Source: Paenibacillus silagei (GTDB lineage: Bacteria; Bacillota; Bacilli; Paenibacillales; Paenibacillaceae). Taken from it: a stretch of 64,000 nucleotides of DNA. The position numbers and the translations under genes were made by a program. Where the stretch lies: positions 1 through 64,000 of the forward strand of contig NZ_JAGGLV010000020.1 of assembly GCF_017874735.1 (NCBI RefSeq). Reading direction: 5' to 3'. The notes under the pieces are model-generated. The model was not told the origin of the DNA. It ran no database searches and worked only from the letters and a program-made list of their open reading frames with translations. Of the stretch, positions 28,014-36,497 are shown piece after piece (position 1 is the first letter of the stretch; every line of letters begins with the position of its first letter).

Positions 28014-28949
28014 TTAGAATAGTGCCTGTTCCCGGTCAATCCGTCTGACCATACTGTTGGTGGCAATGACCATAATGAAGCCCACCACCGATTGGACCAG
28101 CGCCGTTGCCGAGGACATTCCGATATCATTCAATTGCATCAGGGCGCGGTAGACATACGTATCCACGGTATCTGTTACCGGATACAGCGCTCCCGAATTC
28201 ATGGGCACCTGGAAGAACAGTCCGAAGTCAGAGCTGAAGATGCTGCCCATGGACAGAATCGTCATAATAATGATGACCGGCCGGATAAAAGGGAGCGTGA
28301 TATGCGTAATCTGCTTCCACTTGGAAGCCCCGTCAATCAGCGCCGCCTCGTAATATTCCGGATCGATTCCGGCAATCGCCGCGATATAGATCACTGCGCC
28401 GAAGCCCGCATGCTTCCAGGCGTTGACAAACACCAGGATGTAAGGCCAATATTCCTTCTCCGAGTACCAGAAGACAGGGTCTTGCCCGAAGGCCTTAAGC
28501 ACTGTGGCATTGATGAAGCCGTGATCCGGCTGCAGGAAAGCGTATACGAGATAACTCACCACCACCATGGACAGGAAGTGCGGCAGGATGATGAAGCTCT
28601 GATACACCTTCGCCAGCAGCCGCCGCCGGATCTCATTGATGGCTACCGCAATCGATACCGACAGCACCAGGTTCATAATCATGAAGGTCAAGCTGTACAG
28701 AAGTGTGTTTCTTACAATTCTCCACATATCCCCCGAGGAGAACAGGAACTGGAAATTATCGAAGCCTACCCAGGGACTGCCCCAAATCCCGTCCAGATAA
28801 TTCACATTCTTGAAGGCAATAAAGATGCCGAACATCGGCAGATAACTGTGCGCCAGCAGGACAAGCACCGCTGGCAGCATCATCAGTGTCAGCGCCTTGT
28901 ACTTCCACATGGCATGGATAAAGCTTGAGAATCCGGTGGTTCTACTCAT
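28014..28949 (-). CDS. Sugar ABC transporter permease, LplB type
   Basis: A 311-residue first-position permease with six membrane spans. The typical phrases AHSYLPMFGIFIAFKNVNY and EAALIDGASKWKQITHITLP are visible, and the C-terminus ends REQALF as in LplB proteins. I chose the ATG at 28949, 8 bases after AAAGGAG; two upstream in-frame ATGs are too close to or before that site. It heads the ABC/GH88/GH92/PL8 operon. A TATAAT hexamer lies upstream at 28974-28979. Confidence 0.9.
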   Translation of the reverse strand: MSRTTGFSSFIHAMWKYKALTLMMLPAVLVLLAHSYLPMFGIFIAFKNVNYLDGIWGSPWVGFDNFQFLFSSGDMWRIVRNTLLYSLTFMIMNLVLSVSIAVAINEIRRRLLAKVYQSFIILPHFLSMVVVSYLVYAFLQPDHGFINATVLKAFGQDPVFWYSEKEYWPYILVFVNAWKHAGFGAVIYIAAIAGIDPEYYEAALIDGASKWKQITHITLPFIRPVIIIMTILSMGSIFSSDFGLFFQVPMNSGALYPVTDTVDTYVYRALMQLNDIGMSSATALVQSVVGFIMVIATNSMVRRIDREQALF

Positions 28950-28973
28950 GTCCATTACTCCTTTCATGGACTA

Positions 28974-29003
28974 ATTATAGAACCATCCTGCCACCGCTTC
29001 GAT
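28974..29003 (-). promoter_or_regulatory. Probable promoter of the oligosaccharide ABC/PUL operon
   Basis: On the minus strand a perfect TATAAT (28979-28974) lies 25 bases before the permease start codon. The hexamer 17 bases further upstream, TCGAAG, is a poor -35, so an activator such as the adjacent YesN-type regulator is likely to be needed. Confidence 0.5.
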
Positions 29004-29015
29004 GATGGATTCCTG

Positions 29016-29037
29016 TAAAAACGTGATCTTTTATCAC
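29016..29037 (-). terminator. Terminator of the YesM/YesN operon
   Basis: On the minus strand GTGAT/ATCAC with a 5-base loop is followed by GTTTTTAC. It starts at the stop codon of the histidine kinase and separates the two-component genes from the ABC operon. Confidence 0.65.
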
Positions 29038-30810
29038 TCAGTTGCCGGCAGGTTCGGTCTTCGTCCGGCGCAGCGGCAAGGTAATGATCGCCCGTGTCCA
29101 CCCCTCCCCGGTTCGCTCATAGGTTAATCCGTAGGCCTCGCCGTAATGGAGCTGGATACGCTGGTGCACGTTGCGGATTCCGTAGCCTCTTGCACTATGC
29201 TCTTCCCGCAGGATGGCGGCAAGCTCCTCCAGATCTACCGGCAGATGCCCGTTGTCCTCGACGATGAAGCGGAGCGTTCCTTCCGCTTGAACAGCAGATA
29301 CCCGGATCTCTCCTTCTCCGTCCATCCCGCGTACGCCGTGAAGAATGGCATTCTCGATCAGCGGCTGGATAATGACCTTGGGCGTCTCATAGTCCCTCAA
29401 GGTATCCTCAATCTGCCAACAGACCTCAAAGGTACCCGGATAACGTTTGGTTTGCAGCCGGGTATACGCCTGGGCATGCTCCAGTTCTTCCCCGGCCGTA
29501 ATCATGGTCCGGCCCCGGCTAAGTCCGATGCGCAGCAGCATGGACAAGTCCCTGACCATTTCGCCCACCTCGCCGTTTCCGCTATCCAGCGCATACCAGT
29601 AGATCGAGTCCAGGGTGTTGTACAGATAATGGGGGGTAATCTGGGATTGGAGCATCAGCAGCTCATATTCCTTCTGCTTCAGCTTCATCCCGTAATTTTC
29701 TTCAATCGAATGATCCAGCCTGCGGGTCATTTTCACGAATGATCCCTGCAGAATGCCGAATTCATCATGCCGGAGCGGCTCCTCGGACAACGGCAGCTTG
29801 ATGCCGGGCTCATAAATTTTCATCACAGAGACGAGCTTCACGACCGGCTTGACGACAAGTCTTACCAGATAGAGAACAAACATCAGGACAAAAGCCAGAA
29901 AAACAAAGGAGATGAGCACCAGCAGCTTTTGAAACCAGACTTGCTTGCCGGTAATGGATGCCAGCGGGATTTTGTACAATAACCGGGTGTGGAATCTGGA
30001 GCTGTCCGAATACGCATAGAGCCACTCCTCCCCGCCTTCTTGTGCGAAGGTATAGCCGTAAGCGGCGTCCGGTTCGGTGTTCTTGCCGATCTCGGCCGCA
30101 GAAATGCTGCCTGACCCGGTGGACATCAGCAGCTCCCCGTTATCATTGAATAAGAAGGCTCCGGCCGCAGCAGGCAGCTCCACCGAGACCATATCCCGGG
30201 TCAGCATCACCTCAACCTTATGGACGACCAGCAGCCCGATCACCTCGTTATAATTCCGGGGGTTCAGAATACTGCGCATGAAGGAGACCGTCCGCTCGCC
30301 CGTAGCTGAAGGAATGACGCGCAGCGCCCCTGCCCCGCTGATATCCATCTGCTTGACCATCACGTCCGGCAATCCGCTGTTCACCTGGTCCAGATATTTG
30401 AACCCTTTGGTCTTGTGAGACAGATCGAACGGCGTATCCCTGCGCTCAATGTTCTTCATATATATCGCATATTCTGTGCCGCCGGTAGACCAGCTCTCCA
30501 GAATGTTGTCAGCCTGCTGGATTTCATTCAGGGTATCAATCCCCGTCCAGAAGCTGTACCCTGCCGGATTGCTGAAAAAATGATTATCCAGCAGCGTGAT
30601 CGTCCGGTCATTGATCGCCGATATCGTTTTGTCCAGCGTGACATGATTCTGCTTCACCAGTTGCAGGGTGGTACTGCCGACCTCTTCCTTGATCGTGTGA
30701 AGCGCCACATACGCTGAAATCCAGCCCACCACTAGGAACGGGAGCACGATGCAGAGCAGGAAGGCGAGGATGACTTTATGTTTGAGCTTGAGTTTAGGTT
30801 TCAGCTTCAG
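29038..30810 (-). CDS. YesM-type sensor histidine kinase
   Basis: A membrane kinase of about 590 residues. It has an N-terminal membrane helix (HKVILAFLLCIVLPFLVVGW), an extracellular sensor domain of about 240 residues and a second helix. A HAMP domain and a His_kinase domain with the phospho-His in QSQITPHYLYNTLD follow, then a HATPase with GIRNVHQRI. No ATG fits well. The upstream ATG at 30903 lies deep inside the regulator gene with no ribosome binding site. The CTG at 30810 has GAGGAGG 8 bases upstream and starts with basic residues right before the helix, so I favour it. It overlaps the regulator by 17 bases. It likely senses extracellular oligosaccharide. Confidence 0.83.
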   Translation of the reverse strand: MKLKPKLKLKHKVILAFLLCIVLPFLVVGWISAYVALHTIKEEVGSTTLQLVKQNHVTLDKTISAINDRTITLLDNHFFSNPAGYSFWTGIDTLNEIQQADNILESWSTGGTEYAIYMKNIERRDTPFDLSHKTKGFKYLDQVNSGLPDVMVKQMDISGAGALRVIPSATGERTVSFMRSILNPRNYNEVIGLLVVHKVEVMLTRDMVSVELPAAAGAFLFNDNGELLMSTGSGSISAAEIGKNTEPDAAYGYTFAQEGGEEWLYAYSDSSRFHTRLLYKIPLASITGKQVWFQKLLVLISFVFLAFVLMFVLYLVRLVVKPVVKLVSVMKIYEPGIKLPLSEEPLRHDEFGILQGSFVKMTRRLDHSIEENYGMKLKQKEYELLMLQSQITPHYLYNTLDSIYWYALDSGNGEVGEMVRDLSMLLRIGLSRGRTMITAGEELEHAQAYTRLQTKRYPGTFEVCWQIEDTLRDYETPKVIIQPLIENAILHGVRGMDGEGEIRVSAVQAEGTLRFIVEDNGHLPVDLEELAAILREEHSARGYGIRNVHQRIQLHYGEAYGLTYERTGEGWTRAIITLPLRRTKTEPAGN

Positions 30811-32164
30811 CCCGGTCCCCTCCTCTGGCCTGTTTGCGGAATTCTGCCGGAGTGAGGCCCAGCACCCGCTTGAACATCCGGCTGAAGTGCTCCGGCGATT
30901 CATACCCTACCGCATAGGCGATTTCATACCGCTTCTTGTCCGTAGCAATCATAAGGCGCTTGGCCTCCTCCATTCGCAGTGCAGTCACATAGTCCCAGAG
31001 GTTGGTTTTCATATCACGCTTGAAAATATAACCCAGATGGGCGGCGCTGAAATGCACCTCCTCGGAAATATCCTGGATCTTCAGCGCCGGATTCCGGTAA
31101 TGGTTCTGGATGTAGCTTGTAATCCGTGAGATTACACTCGGATCTCCGGCCGGGTTCTGCGGCGGCGGCTGTTGCGCGGAATCCGGCTGCTGCTGCCCTC
31201 TGCTGAGATGCTCCTGCATGGCGATATCGCCATAATAGAACACCTTTTGCCCGGGATGAATGCTGCTCCGCCCGGCAGCCGTATCCGCTTCTTCCAGCAG
31301 TCCCGGAAGCGTAGAGACACCCCCGCCAAGTGTGCTGAGTCCGATGATCGCCTCCGCATTCAAATGCTGCTTCAGGTTCATGGCGATCATCTGCCCGATC
31401 ATCTGGATCTGGGAGTGCACTCTAACCTGGGGGTCACCCATATCTTCAGCGGACAACTGGATGATGCTGATGATCGAATGGCCGAAGCCGTTGAAGGTGA
31501 TGCCATCCCATTCGGATAACGTTTCGTTCATAATATTGAGAGCCGCATATTTCAGCAGCTTGCGGTCATGCAGCGTAACCTGTTGGCGGCTGAATCCGGC
31601 CTGGCTGTAATCGATACGGATGGAGATCACTCCGAAATAGGGCCCTTGCAGCAGGCCGCCCAATTCGCCGGTGATCTCTTCAATATCCTGCTGCGACAGA
31701 TTCCGCTCGGTGACCAGCTCCATCAGCCACTCCTCGCGCCGGGAATGCTCCTGGATGTGCTTGTGCTCCCCCTGCGCGCTTTTCCCCGGAAGCTCCTTCT
31801 GGGTTAATGCTTTGCGGACTACCCGCAGGAGTTCCGTCCGCTCCACCGGCTTCACCAGATAATCCTTGGCTCCGAGCCGGAGCGATTTTTTGGCGAAATC
31901 AAACTTCTCATGGGCCGAAATGACAATCACCGGAACATTCCACTGCTCCATATAGATATTCTCCATTAATTCAATTCCACTCATCCGGCCCATCTGGATA
32001 TCGGTCAGCACCAGATCGAAATGGTCCATCCTCAAGTAGTCAATCGCTTCAAAGCCATTGATGGCCGTCTCCACCTCCGTGATGTTCAACTCCGAAGTGA
32101 GCAGGAAGTTTCGGATTCCTGCACTCACTCTCGGCTCATCATCCACAACGAGAATTTTATACAT
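30794..32164 (-). CDS. YesN-type response regulator with AraC DNA-binding domain
   Basis: A 456-residue regulator. The receiver domain at 1-120 has D8/D9 and the phosphoacceptor D55 (LVLTDIQMG). A middle region of about 200 residues follows, then a C-terminal AraC-type double helix-turn-helix (HLGYIFKRDMKTNLWDYV and YEIAYAVGYESPEHFSRMFK). The start at 32164 has GAGGGGG 7 bases upstream; ten extra residues in the longer frame are not family-like. It is first gene of the two-component operon and divergent from GH9. A 21-bp-period direct repeat lies in the shared region. It is the probable activator of the polysaccharide locus. Confidence 0.9.
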   Translation of the reverse strand: MYKILVVDDEPRVSAGIRNFLLTSELNITEVETAINGFEAIDYLRMDHFDLVLTDIQMGRMSGIELMENIYMEQWNVPVIVISAHEKFDFAKKSLRLGAKDYLVKPVERTELLRVVRKALTQKELPGKSAQGEHKHIQEHSRREEWLMELVTERNLSQQDIEEITGELGGLLQGPYFGVISIRIDYSQAGFSRQQVTLHDRKLLKYAALNIMNETLSEWDGITFNGFGHSIISIIQLSAEDMGDPQVRVHSQIQMIGQMIAMNLKQHLNAEAIIGLSTLGGGVSTLPGLLEEADTAAGRSSIHPGQKVFYYGDIAMQEHLSRGQQQPDSAQQPPPQNPAGDPSVISRITSYIQNHYRNPALKIQDISEEVHFSAAHLGYIFKRDMKTNLWDYVTALRMEEAKRLMIATDKKRYEIAYAVGYESPEHFSRMFKRVLGLTPAEFRKQARGGDRAEAET

Positions 32165-32254
32165 GATGTCCCCCTCTTTCGATTGCCAATTCATCGCCAG
32201 GCAGCTTCAGGTTCTTCTGTGTACCACAGTACACTTGCAATAAATAAGCGTAGA

Positions 32255-32289
32255 TGATCTATTTCCGCTTTTCTGTGATCTATTTCCGC
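32255..32289 (+). promoter_or_regulatory. Direct-repeat operator, probable YesN-type regulator binding site
   Basis: TGATCTATTTCCGC occurs identically at 32255-32268 and 32276-32289, a spacing of exactly 21 bases or two helical turns. AraC-type dimers bind such tandem half-sites. It lies between the AraC-type response regulator gene and the GH9 gene. Confidence 0.6.
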
Positions 32290-32415
32290 ATGTTGTGCCG
32301 CCAGCTTCGATTTGTCCCCCGTTTCATAGATATAGCCCCTCTACACCCCTAGTATAGATCACATATTTCCTGTAATTCATCATGGATAAGTGATAGTAAC
32401 TCTTTTATGCTACTT

Positions 32416-32430
32416 TTGCAAGCGTTTTCA
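32416..32430 (+). promoter_or_regulatory. cre site upstream of GH9
   Basis: TTGCAAGCGTTTTCA matches the CcpA consensus WTGNAARCGNWWWCA at all fifteen positions. It lies 56 bases before the GH9 start, in the leader, where CcpA-HPr(Ser-P) could block transcription when preferred sugars are present. Confidence 0.75.
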
Positions 32431-32485
32431 TATAAAGGAAAGGAGAGCCGGGTTAACGATATTCCATTATGAGGAGGTTACTACG

Positions 32486-35400
32486 ATGTTCATTCGAAGT
32501 CCATTCCCCCAGAGATTTAACAAGTTCGTATCTGTAAGCCTCAGTCTGTTGTTAATTCTATGCAGTGTTGCTCTGTCCCCCCGGCCTGCCGCCGCTGCTG
32601 TCGCTCCCTTGCCGGGTCCCGCTCACCCTCTCTTGTACGATAATTTCGCCGGCGGAGGCGTGTTCAAGCAGAACTGGACCAACTGGTTCAATCAGAGCGG
32701 CGGCAGCGGAACCTTCACCAAGACCACCCAAGGCACCCGCACCATTGGAAAATTCACACAAACCCCAAGCTCCTCCTCCTCCTGGGCCAAGTTTCAGCCA
32801 ATGAACGAGACCTTCGACCTCTCAGGCTACCGTTATATGAATCTGTCGCTGAACAATGCAGGGTATGCCCAGTCCCTCATTCGTGTCGTGATCAGCGACG
32901 GCATCACCAATTACAATCTGACCGGGGGTTATGTTCCCGCCACGGCTGCCTGGACCGATCTGCAGTTCGATCTCGATGCCTTATCGCCCAAGATTCAGAA
33001 GAAGAAGGTGAAGCTGGAAATCTGGCTGCGACAAGGCGGCGGGACTTACGGCGAGATGCTGGTCGATGATATTGTGTTCACTACAGCATCCAGCGGGTCC
33101 GCTCCCCAGCTAAGCCCGGCAGGGATGACAGCCAATACGGACGGCAGCTACAACCAGAATACGGATTTCACCTTTGAAGCCGTCTATACCGATGCAGATA
33201 ATGAAGCCCCCTTCGCTGTTCAGGTCATTATCGATGATACCGCCTATGTAATGCGTGAATCCGACCCAACAGATGTAACCTATACGGACGGCAAAAAATA
33301 CAGCTTCCTAACGAAGCTGCCGGCAGGCGCTCATACCTACTATTTTCGCACCACCGATACAACCTCCGATGAAGTCGCCACCAGTGTCCAGGCGCTGAGT
33401 GTTGTCCAGGCCTCCTCCGTAATTGATATTGCTGTGAGTCAGGCCGGATATAGCGCAGGTGATATCAAGAACGCGAAATTCATCTCGGACACCACGGTCA
33501 CAGATGCCACTTATGAAATAGTCGACGGAACTAACGTAGTCTACTCAGGCACGATGACCTATGAAGGTCTGCACTGGAACAAGCATGTCTACTCGATCGG
33601 CTTCACCCCGCTCACAGATTCCGGGAACAACTATAGAGTGCGGAGTAATCAGGTGTATTCTTACGCTTTTGAGATTGCTCCGAATCTGTGGGATCAATAC
33701 AAGGATGAAATGACCGCCTTCTACCGGCTGCTGCGCGCCTCGGTCGCGACCAGCGATGCTTATCCTGCGGGGTACAGCAGTGTAGCGCCTTCAGCCAAGC
33801 TCTACCACGGGGCAGGCCATCTGGATGATGCGCAATCTGCGGACGGCCTGACCCATTATGATCTGACCGGCAGCTGGTATGACGCCGGAGATTACGGCAA
33901 ATACGGCGGCAACCAGTGGGTCGGCGCGGAGATTGCCCTGGCCTACATCCGTTATGCTGACCATGACAGCGTGAAGTACGATAACGACAGCAACGGGATT
34001 CCTGACCTGGTGGACGAAGCCGTCTTCGGCAGCGAATACCTGATTAAGTTCGCGGATCAGCTCGGCGGGGAGATGTACAATCTCCGCAACAACGCCTCCT
34101 TCGTCCATCCGGAGAAATCCACCGACAATGTCTCCGGCACCGCCGATGACCGCAAGCTGACGGACCTGAGTGTCGGCGGCTCGGCCAAGTCAGCAGGTAC
34201 GCTTGCCGCCACCGCACGGGCAATCCGCACAGCGATTAACCAAGGGGATATCGCTTCCGCTCAGCTTGGGGAGCTTACGGAGTTCGCTGAACAATGTGAG
34301 AGCGCGGCGGTAATCTTTTATGAATATGTGGTTGCCCATCCTGACGGACCTATCGGCTCTTATTCCACGAGAGGCGGGATTCCCAATTCCAAGCTGCTGG
34401 CGGATGTTGAGCTCTACCTGCTGACCGGCGAAGCCAAATACAAGAATGCTGCCACCGCTACAATTAACGCTCTAACCCTGGGCGACATTTCCTCCACCAA
34501 CTACTGGGACATGAGTCCAATGTCCATGGCTGAATTCTATCCGGCTGCCGATGCTGCCACACAATCTCATATTCATAGCCTGCTGAAGGGGCAAGCGGAT
34601 TACTTCCTCTCCATGACCGATGATACCCCGTACGGGGTGCTGAACCAGTTCAAAAACTTCGGGGTGAACGAGCCTCATGCCTCTTACCTGGGCGATCTGC
34701 TGCGGTATTATGAATTATTCGGTGATCCGGCAGCGCTGCAAGGGGTGCTGAAGGGGATGTACTGGGTATTCGGAGAGAATCCGTGGAATATCAGCTGGGT
34801 CTCCGGCATCGGCACCCATCATGTAATGTTCCCGCATACCCGATACAATGAGGAATCCAATACGCCGGGGGACACCGGGATTATCCTTCCGGGAGCCATG
34901 GTCAGTGGACCCAATATGAAGGACCCCAAGAACAAGAGCAGCGTAAGTCCGTGGTATCAGGACCGTTCGCTCTATCTGGATGATACCAACCAGTGGCGGT
35001 ACAACGAGTTCAGTATTAGCATTCAAGCCGGATTGCTCTATACCGTTATGGGCTTGAGCGCTACTCCGGGAACAGGTGCCGATGCCGCAGCGGTGCCGCC
35101 CGCCTTGCCGGTCCTCTCGCCTGTGATTGGGGAATGGGTGCGGGGCAATGTAACGGTATTCGCGCGTGCGGGGGAGGACCTGAGCCAGGCCCAATATGCG
35201 GCAAACGGATTGCCCTATCAGCCGATGACAGTCTCCGGTAATGTGTATTCCACAGTGAGCGGTGCGGTCTATGCTGCGGTCATTGATGAGAGCCAATCCT
35301 TGCCTTATACGAATAAAAGAGTCGATGTCCGCGCCAAAGACCCATCCGGCGGGTACACCTACAGCTCCACGCATTACACTGTAGCTCCGGCGCTGCCGGA

Positions 35401-36211
35401 CCCTTCCACTCCGCTAATCTATGATGATTTCGGAGGCGGCGGCTTCTGGGGAGGTTCGGCGGCCAATACTACCTGGGTCAACTGGTATAATCAGAACGGC
35501 GGCACGGGAACATTCACCAAGCTTACCGCAGACGGGCGCACGGCCGGACAATTCGCCCAGACACCGGCAAGCGTAAATTCAGCGGCGAAGTTCCAGCCGT
35601 GGAACGATGTGGTCGATCTGAGCGGCTATCAATATCTGAATATTACGCTGAAGAATTCTGCCTCACCTGATCTCAGGACCCGGATTGAAATCAATGACGG
35701 TAAACGAACCTATAATCTGACCGGCGGCTGGATCGAGGTTCCGGCGTCCTGGAGCGATCTGCAATTCAATCTCAATGCCCTAACGCCTGCCATCGATAAA
35801 CGGACGCTCAAGATGTCCATCTGGCTGAAACAAAACACCGTCACTCCAGGCCAAATGCTGGTTGACGAGATTAAAGCTACCAATAAGGTCAGCGGAAGCG
35901 CGCCCACCCTGACCGCAGGCGGCGTAAATCACACTACTGGCACCACACAGACGGACTATACCTTCACTGTCACTTATACGGATGCCGACAATCAGGCCCC
36001 GTTCGCTATGGAGCTGATTCTGGATGGCGTCGTCCGCACCATGCAGCCTGCCAATCCAAGTGACAATAATTATGCGGATGGCCGAATCTATCAATATACT
36101 ACCAAGCTGTCCCCGGGCCAGCATTCCTATTACTTCCACACCACCGACACCTTCACCGATGCAGTAAGCACCGGGGTGCAGAGTGGTCCTGAGGTTAGTG
36201 AAGGACAGTAG
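32486..36211 (+). CDS. Large secreted modular GH9 glycoside hydrolase, probable endo-xanthanase
   Basis: A 1241-residue secreted enzyme. The signal peptide ends near AAAAVA (about residue 40). Module order is a carbohydrate-binding-like jelly roll (about 47-202), an Ig-like module (to 305) and a cellulase N-terminal Ig domain (about 310-400). The GH9 barrel follows with catalytic acids D466/D469 (WYDAGDYGKY) and E841 (RYNEFS) and the H778-R786 motif. Then come an Ig-like module, a second copy of the first jelly roll (about 975-1132) and a second Ig-like module. The two flanking blocks are clear duplicates. GH9 is mostly cellulase, but Paenibacillus nanensis has a GH9 xanthanase, and the neighbours fit xanthan. 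The ATG at 32486 has GAGGAGG 8 bases upstream. Confidence 0.85.
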   Translation: MFIRSPFPQRFNKFVSVSLSLLLILCSVALSPRPAAAAVAPLPGPAHPLLYDNFAGGGVFKQNWTNWFNQSGGSGTFTKTTQGTRTIGKFTQTPSSSSSWAKFQPMNETFDLSGYRYMNLSLNNAGYAQSLIRVVISDGITNYNLTGGYVPATAAWTDLQFDLDALSPKIQKKKVKLEIWLRQGGGTYGEMLVDDIVFTTASSGSAPQLSPAGMTANTDGSYNQNTDFTFEAVYTDADNEAPFAVQVIIDDTAYVMRESDPTDVTYTDGKKYSFLTKLPAGAHTYYFRTTDTTSDEVATSVQALSVVQASSVIDIAVSQAGYSAGDIKNAKFISDTTVTDATYEIVDGTNVVYSGTMTYEGLHWNKHVYSIGFTPLTDSGNNYRVRSNQVYSYAFEIAPNLWDQYKDEMTAFYRLLRASVATSDAYPAGYSSVAPSAKLYHGAGHLDDAQSADGLTHYDLTGSWYDAGDYGKYGGNQWVGAEIALAYIRYADHDSVKYDNDSNGIPDLVDEAVFGSEYLIKFADQLGGEMYNLRNNASFVHPEKSTDNVSGTADDRKLTDLSVGGSAKSAGTLAATARAIRTAINQGDIASAQLGELTEFAEQCESAAVIFYEYVVAHPDGPIGSYSTRGGIPNSKLLADVELYLLTGEAKYKNAATATINALTLGDISSTNYWDMSPMSMAEFYPAADAATQSHIHSLLKGQADYFLSMTDDTPYGVLNQFKNFGVNEPHASYLGDLLRYYELFGDPAALQGVLKGMYWVFGENPWNISWVSGIGTHHVMFPHTRYNEESNTPGDTGIILPGAMVSGPNMKDPKNKSSVSPWYQDRSLYLDDTNQWRYNEFSISIQAGLLYTVMGLSATPGTGADAAAVPPALPVLSPVIGEWVRGNVTVFARAGEDLSQAQYAANGLPYQPMTVSGNVYSTVSGAVYAAVIDESQSLPYTNKRVDVRAKDPSGGYTYSSTHYTVAPALPDPSTPLIYDDFGGGGFWGGSAANTTWVNWYNQNGGTGTFTKLTADGRTAGQFAQTPASVNSAAKFQPWNDVVDLSGYQYLNITLKNSASPDLRTRIEINDGKRTYNLTGGWIEVPASWSDLQFNLNALTPAIDKRTLKMSIWLKQNTVTPGQMLVDEIKATNKVSGSAPTLTAGGVNHTTGTTQTDYTFTVTYTDADNQAPFAMELILDGVVRTMQPANPSDNNYADGRIYQYTTKLSPGQHSYYFHTTDTFTDAVSTGVQSGPEVSEGQ

Positions 36212-36497
36212 GAGTTGCGGGGTTCCGCGGAACTAGCGGAGAGCAGTAGGATTAGCGATGAGTACAGATTTAGCGAAGAGCCGTATGGATATCCCACGCT
36301 TCAGCGGGAGAAAATATGCGAGTTTGAGGGCAGAGTAGAGAAAGGATATACTATATTCATGTACAGCGGTGCAGTCTGACAGCACAGTTACCAGGGTGCA
36401 CCGCTGTAACATAAGGGCTGTCGCAGCTAAACCCCGCAAATTGTTGGCAGGATGTCGCAGACTGGGGTGATAGCGGATGAACGGAGGGAGTTCTATT
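36212..36497. other. Intergenic region between GH9 and the ankyrin gene
   Basis: No gene is supported. The main feature is a perfect 11-bp inverted repeat, ACAGCGGTGCA at 36363-36373 and TGCACCGCTGT at 36397-36407, enclosing 23 bases. It has no T run on either strand, so a terminator is not certain. AT-rich sequence just before it (TATACTATATT) could be a -10 region for the ankyrin gene. Confidence 0.45.
36363..36407. repeat. Perfect 11-bp inverted repeat
   Basis: Arms ACAGCGGTGCA and TGCACCGCTGT pair without mismatch around a 23-base loop, in the leader region of the ankyrin gene. It could be an RNA hairpin or a protein-binding dyad. Confidence 0.6.

Larger units (their letters stand above)
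32165..32485. other. Divergent regulatory region between YesN-type regulator and GH9
   Basis: No gene is supported in these 321 bases. They carry the 21-bp direct repeat (32255-32289), a perfect cre site (32416-32430), an inverted repeat GTGTAC/GTACAC at 32219-32234, and a possible -10 TATAGA near 32353 for GH9. A degenerate third copy of the repeat, containing GATC and ATTTCC, is seen around 32356-32370. Confidence 0.55.
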
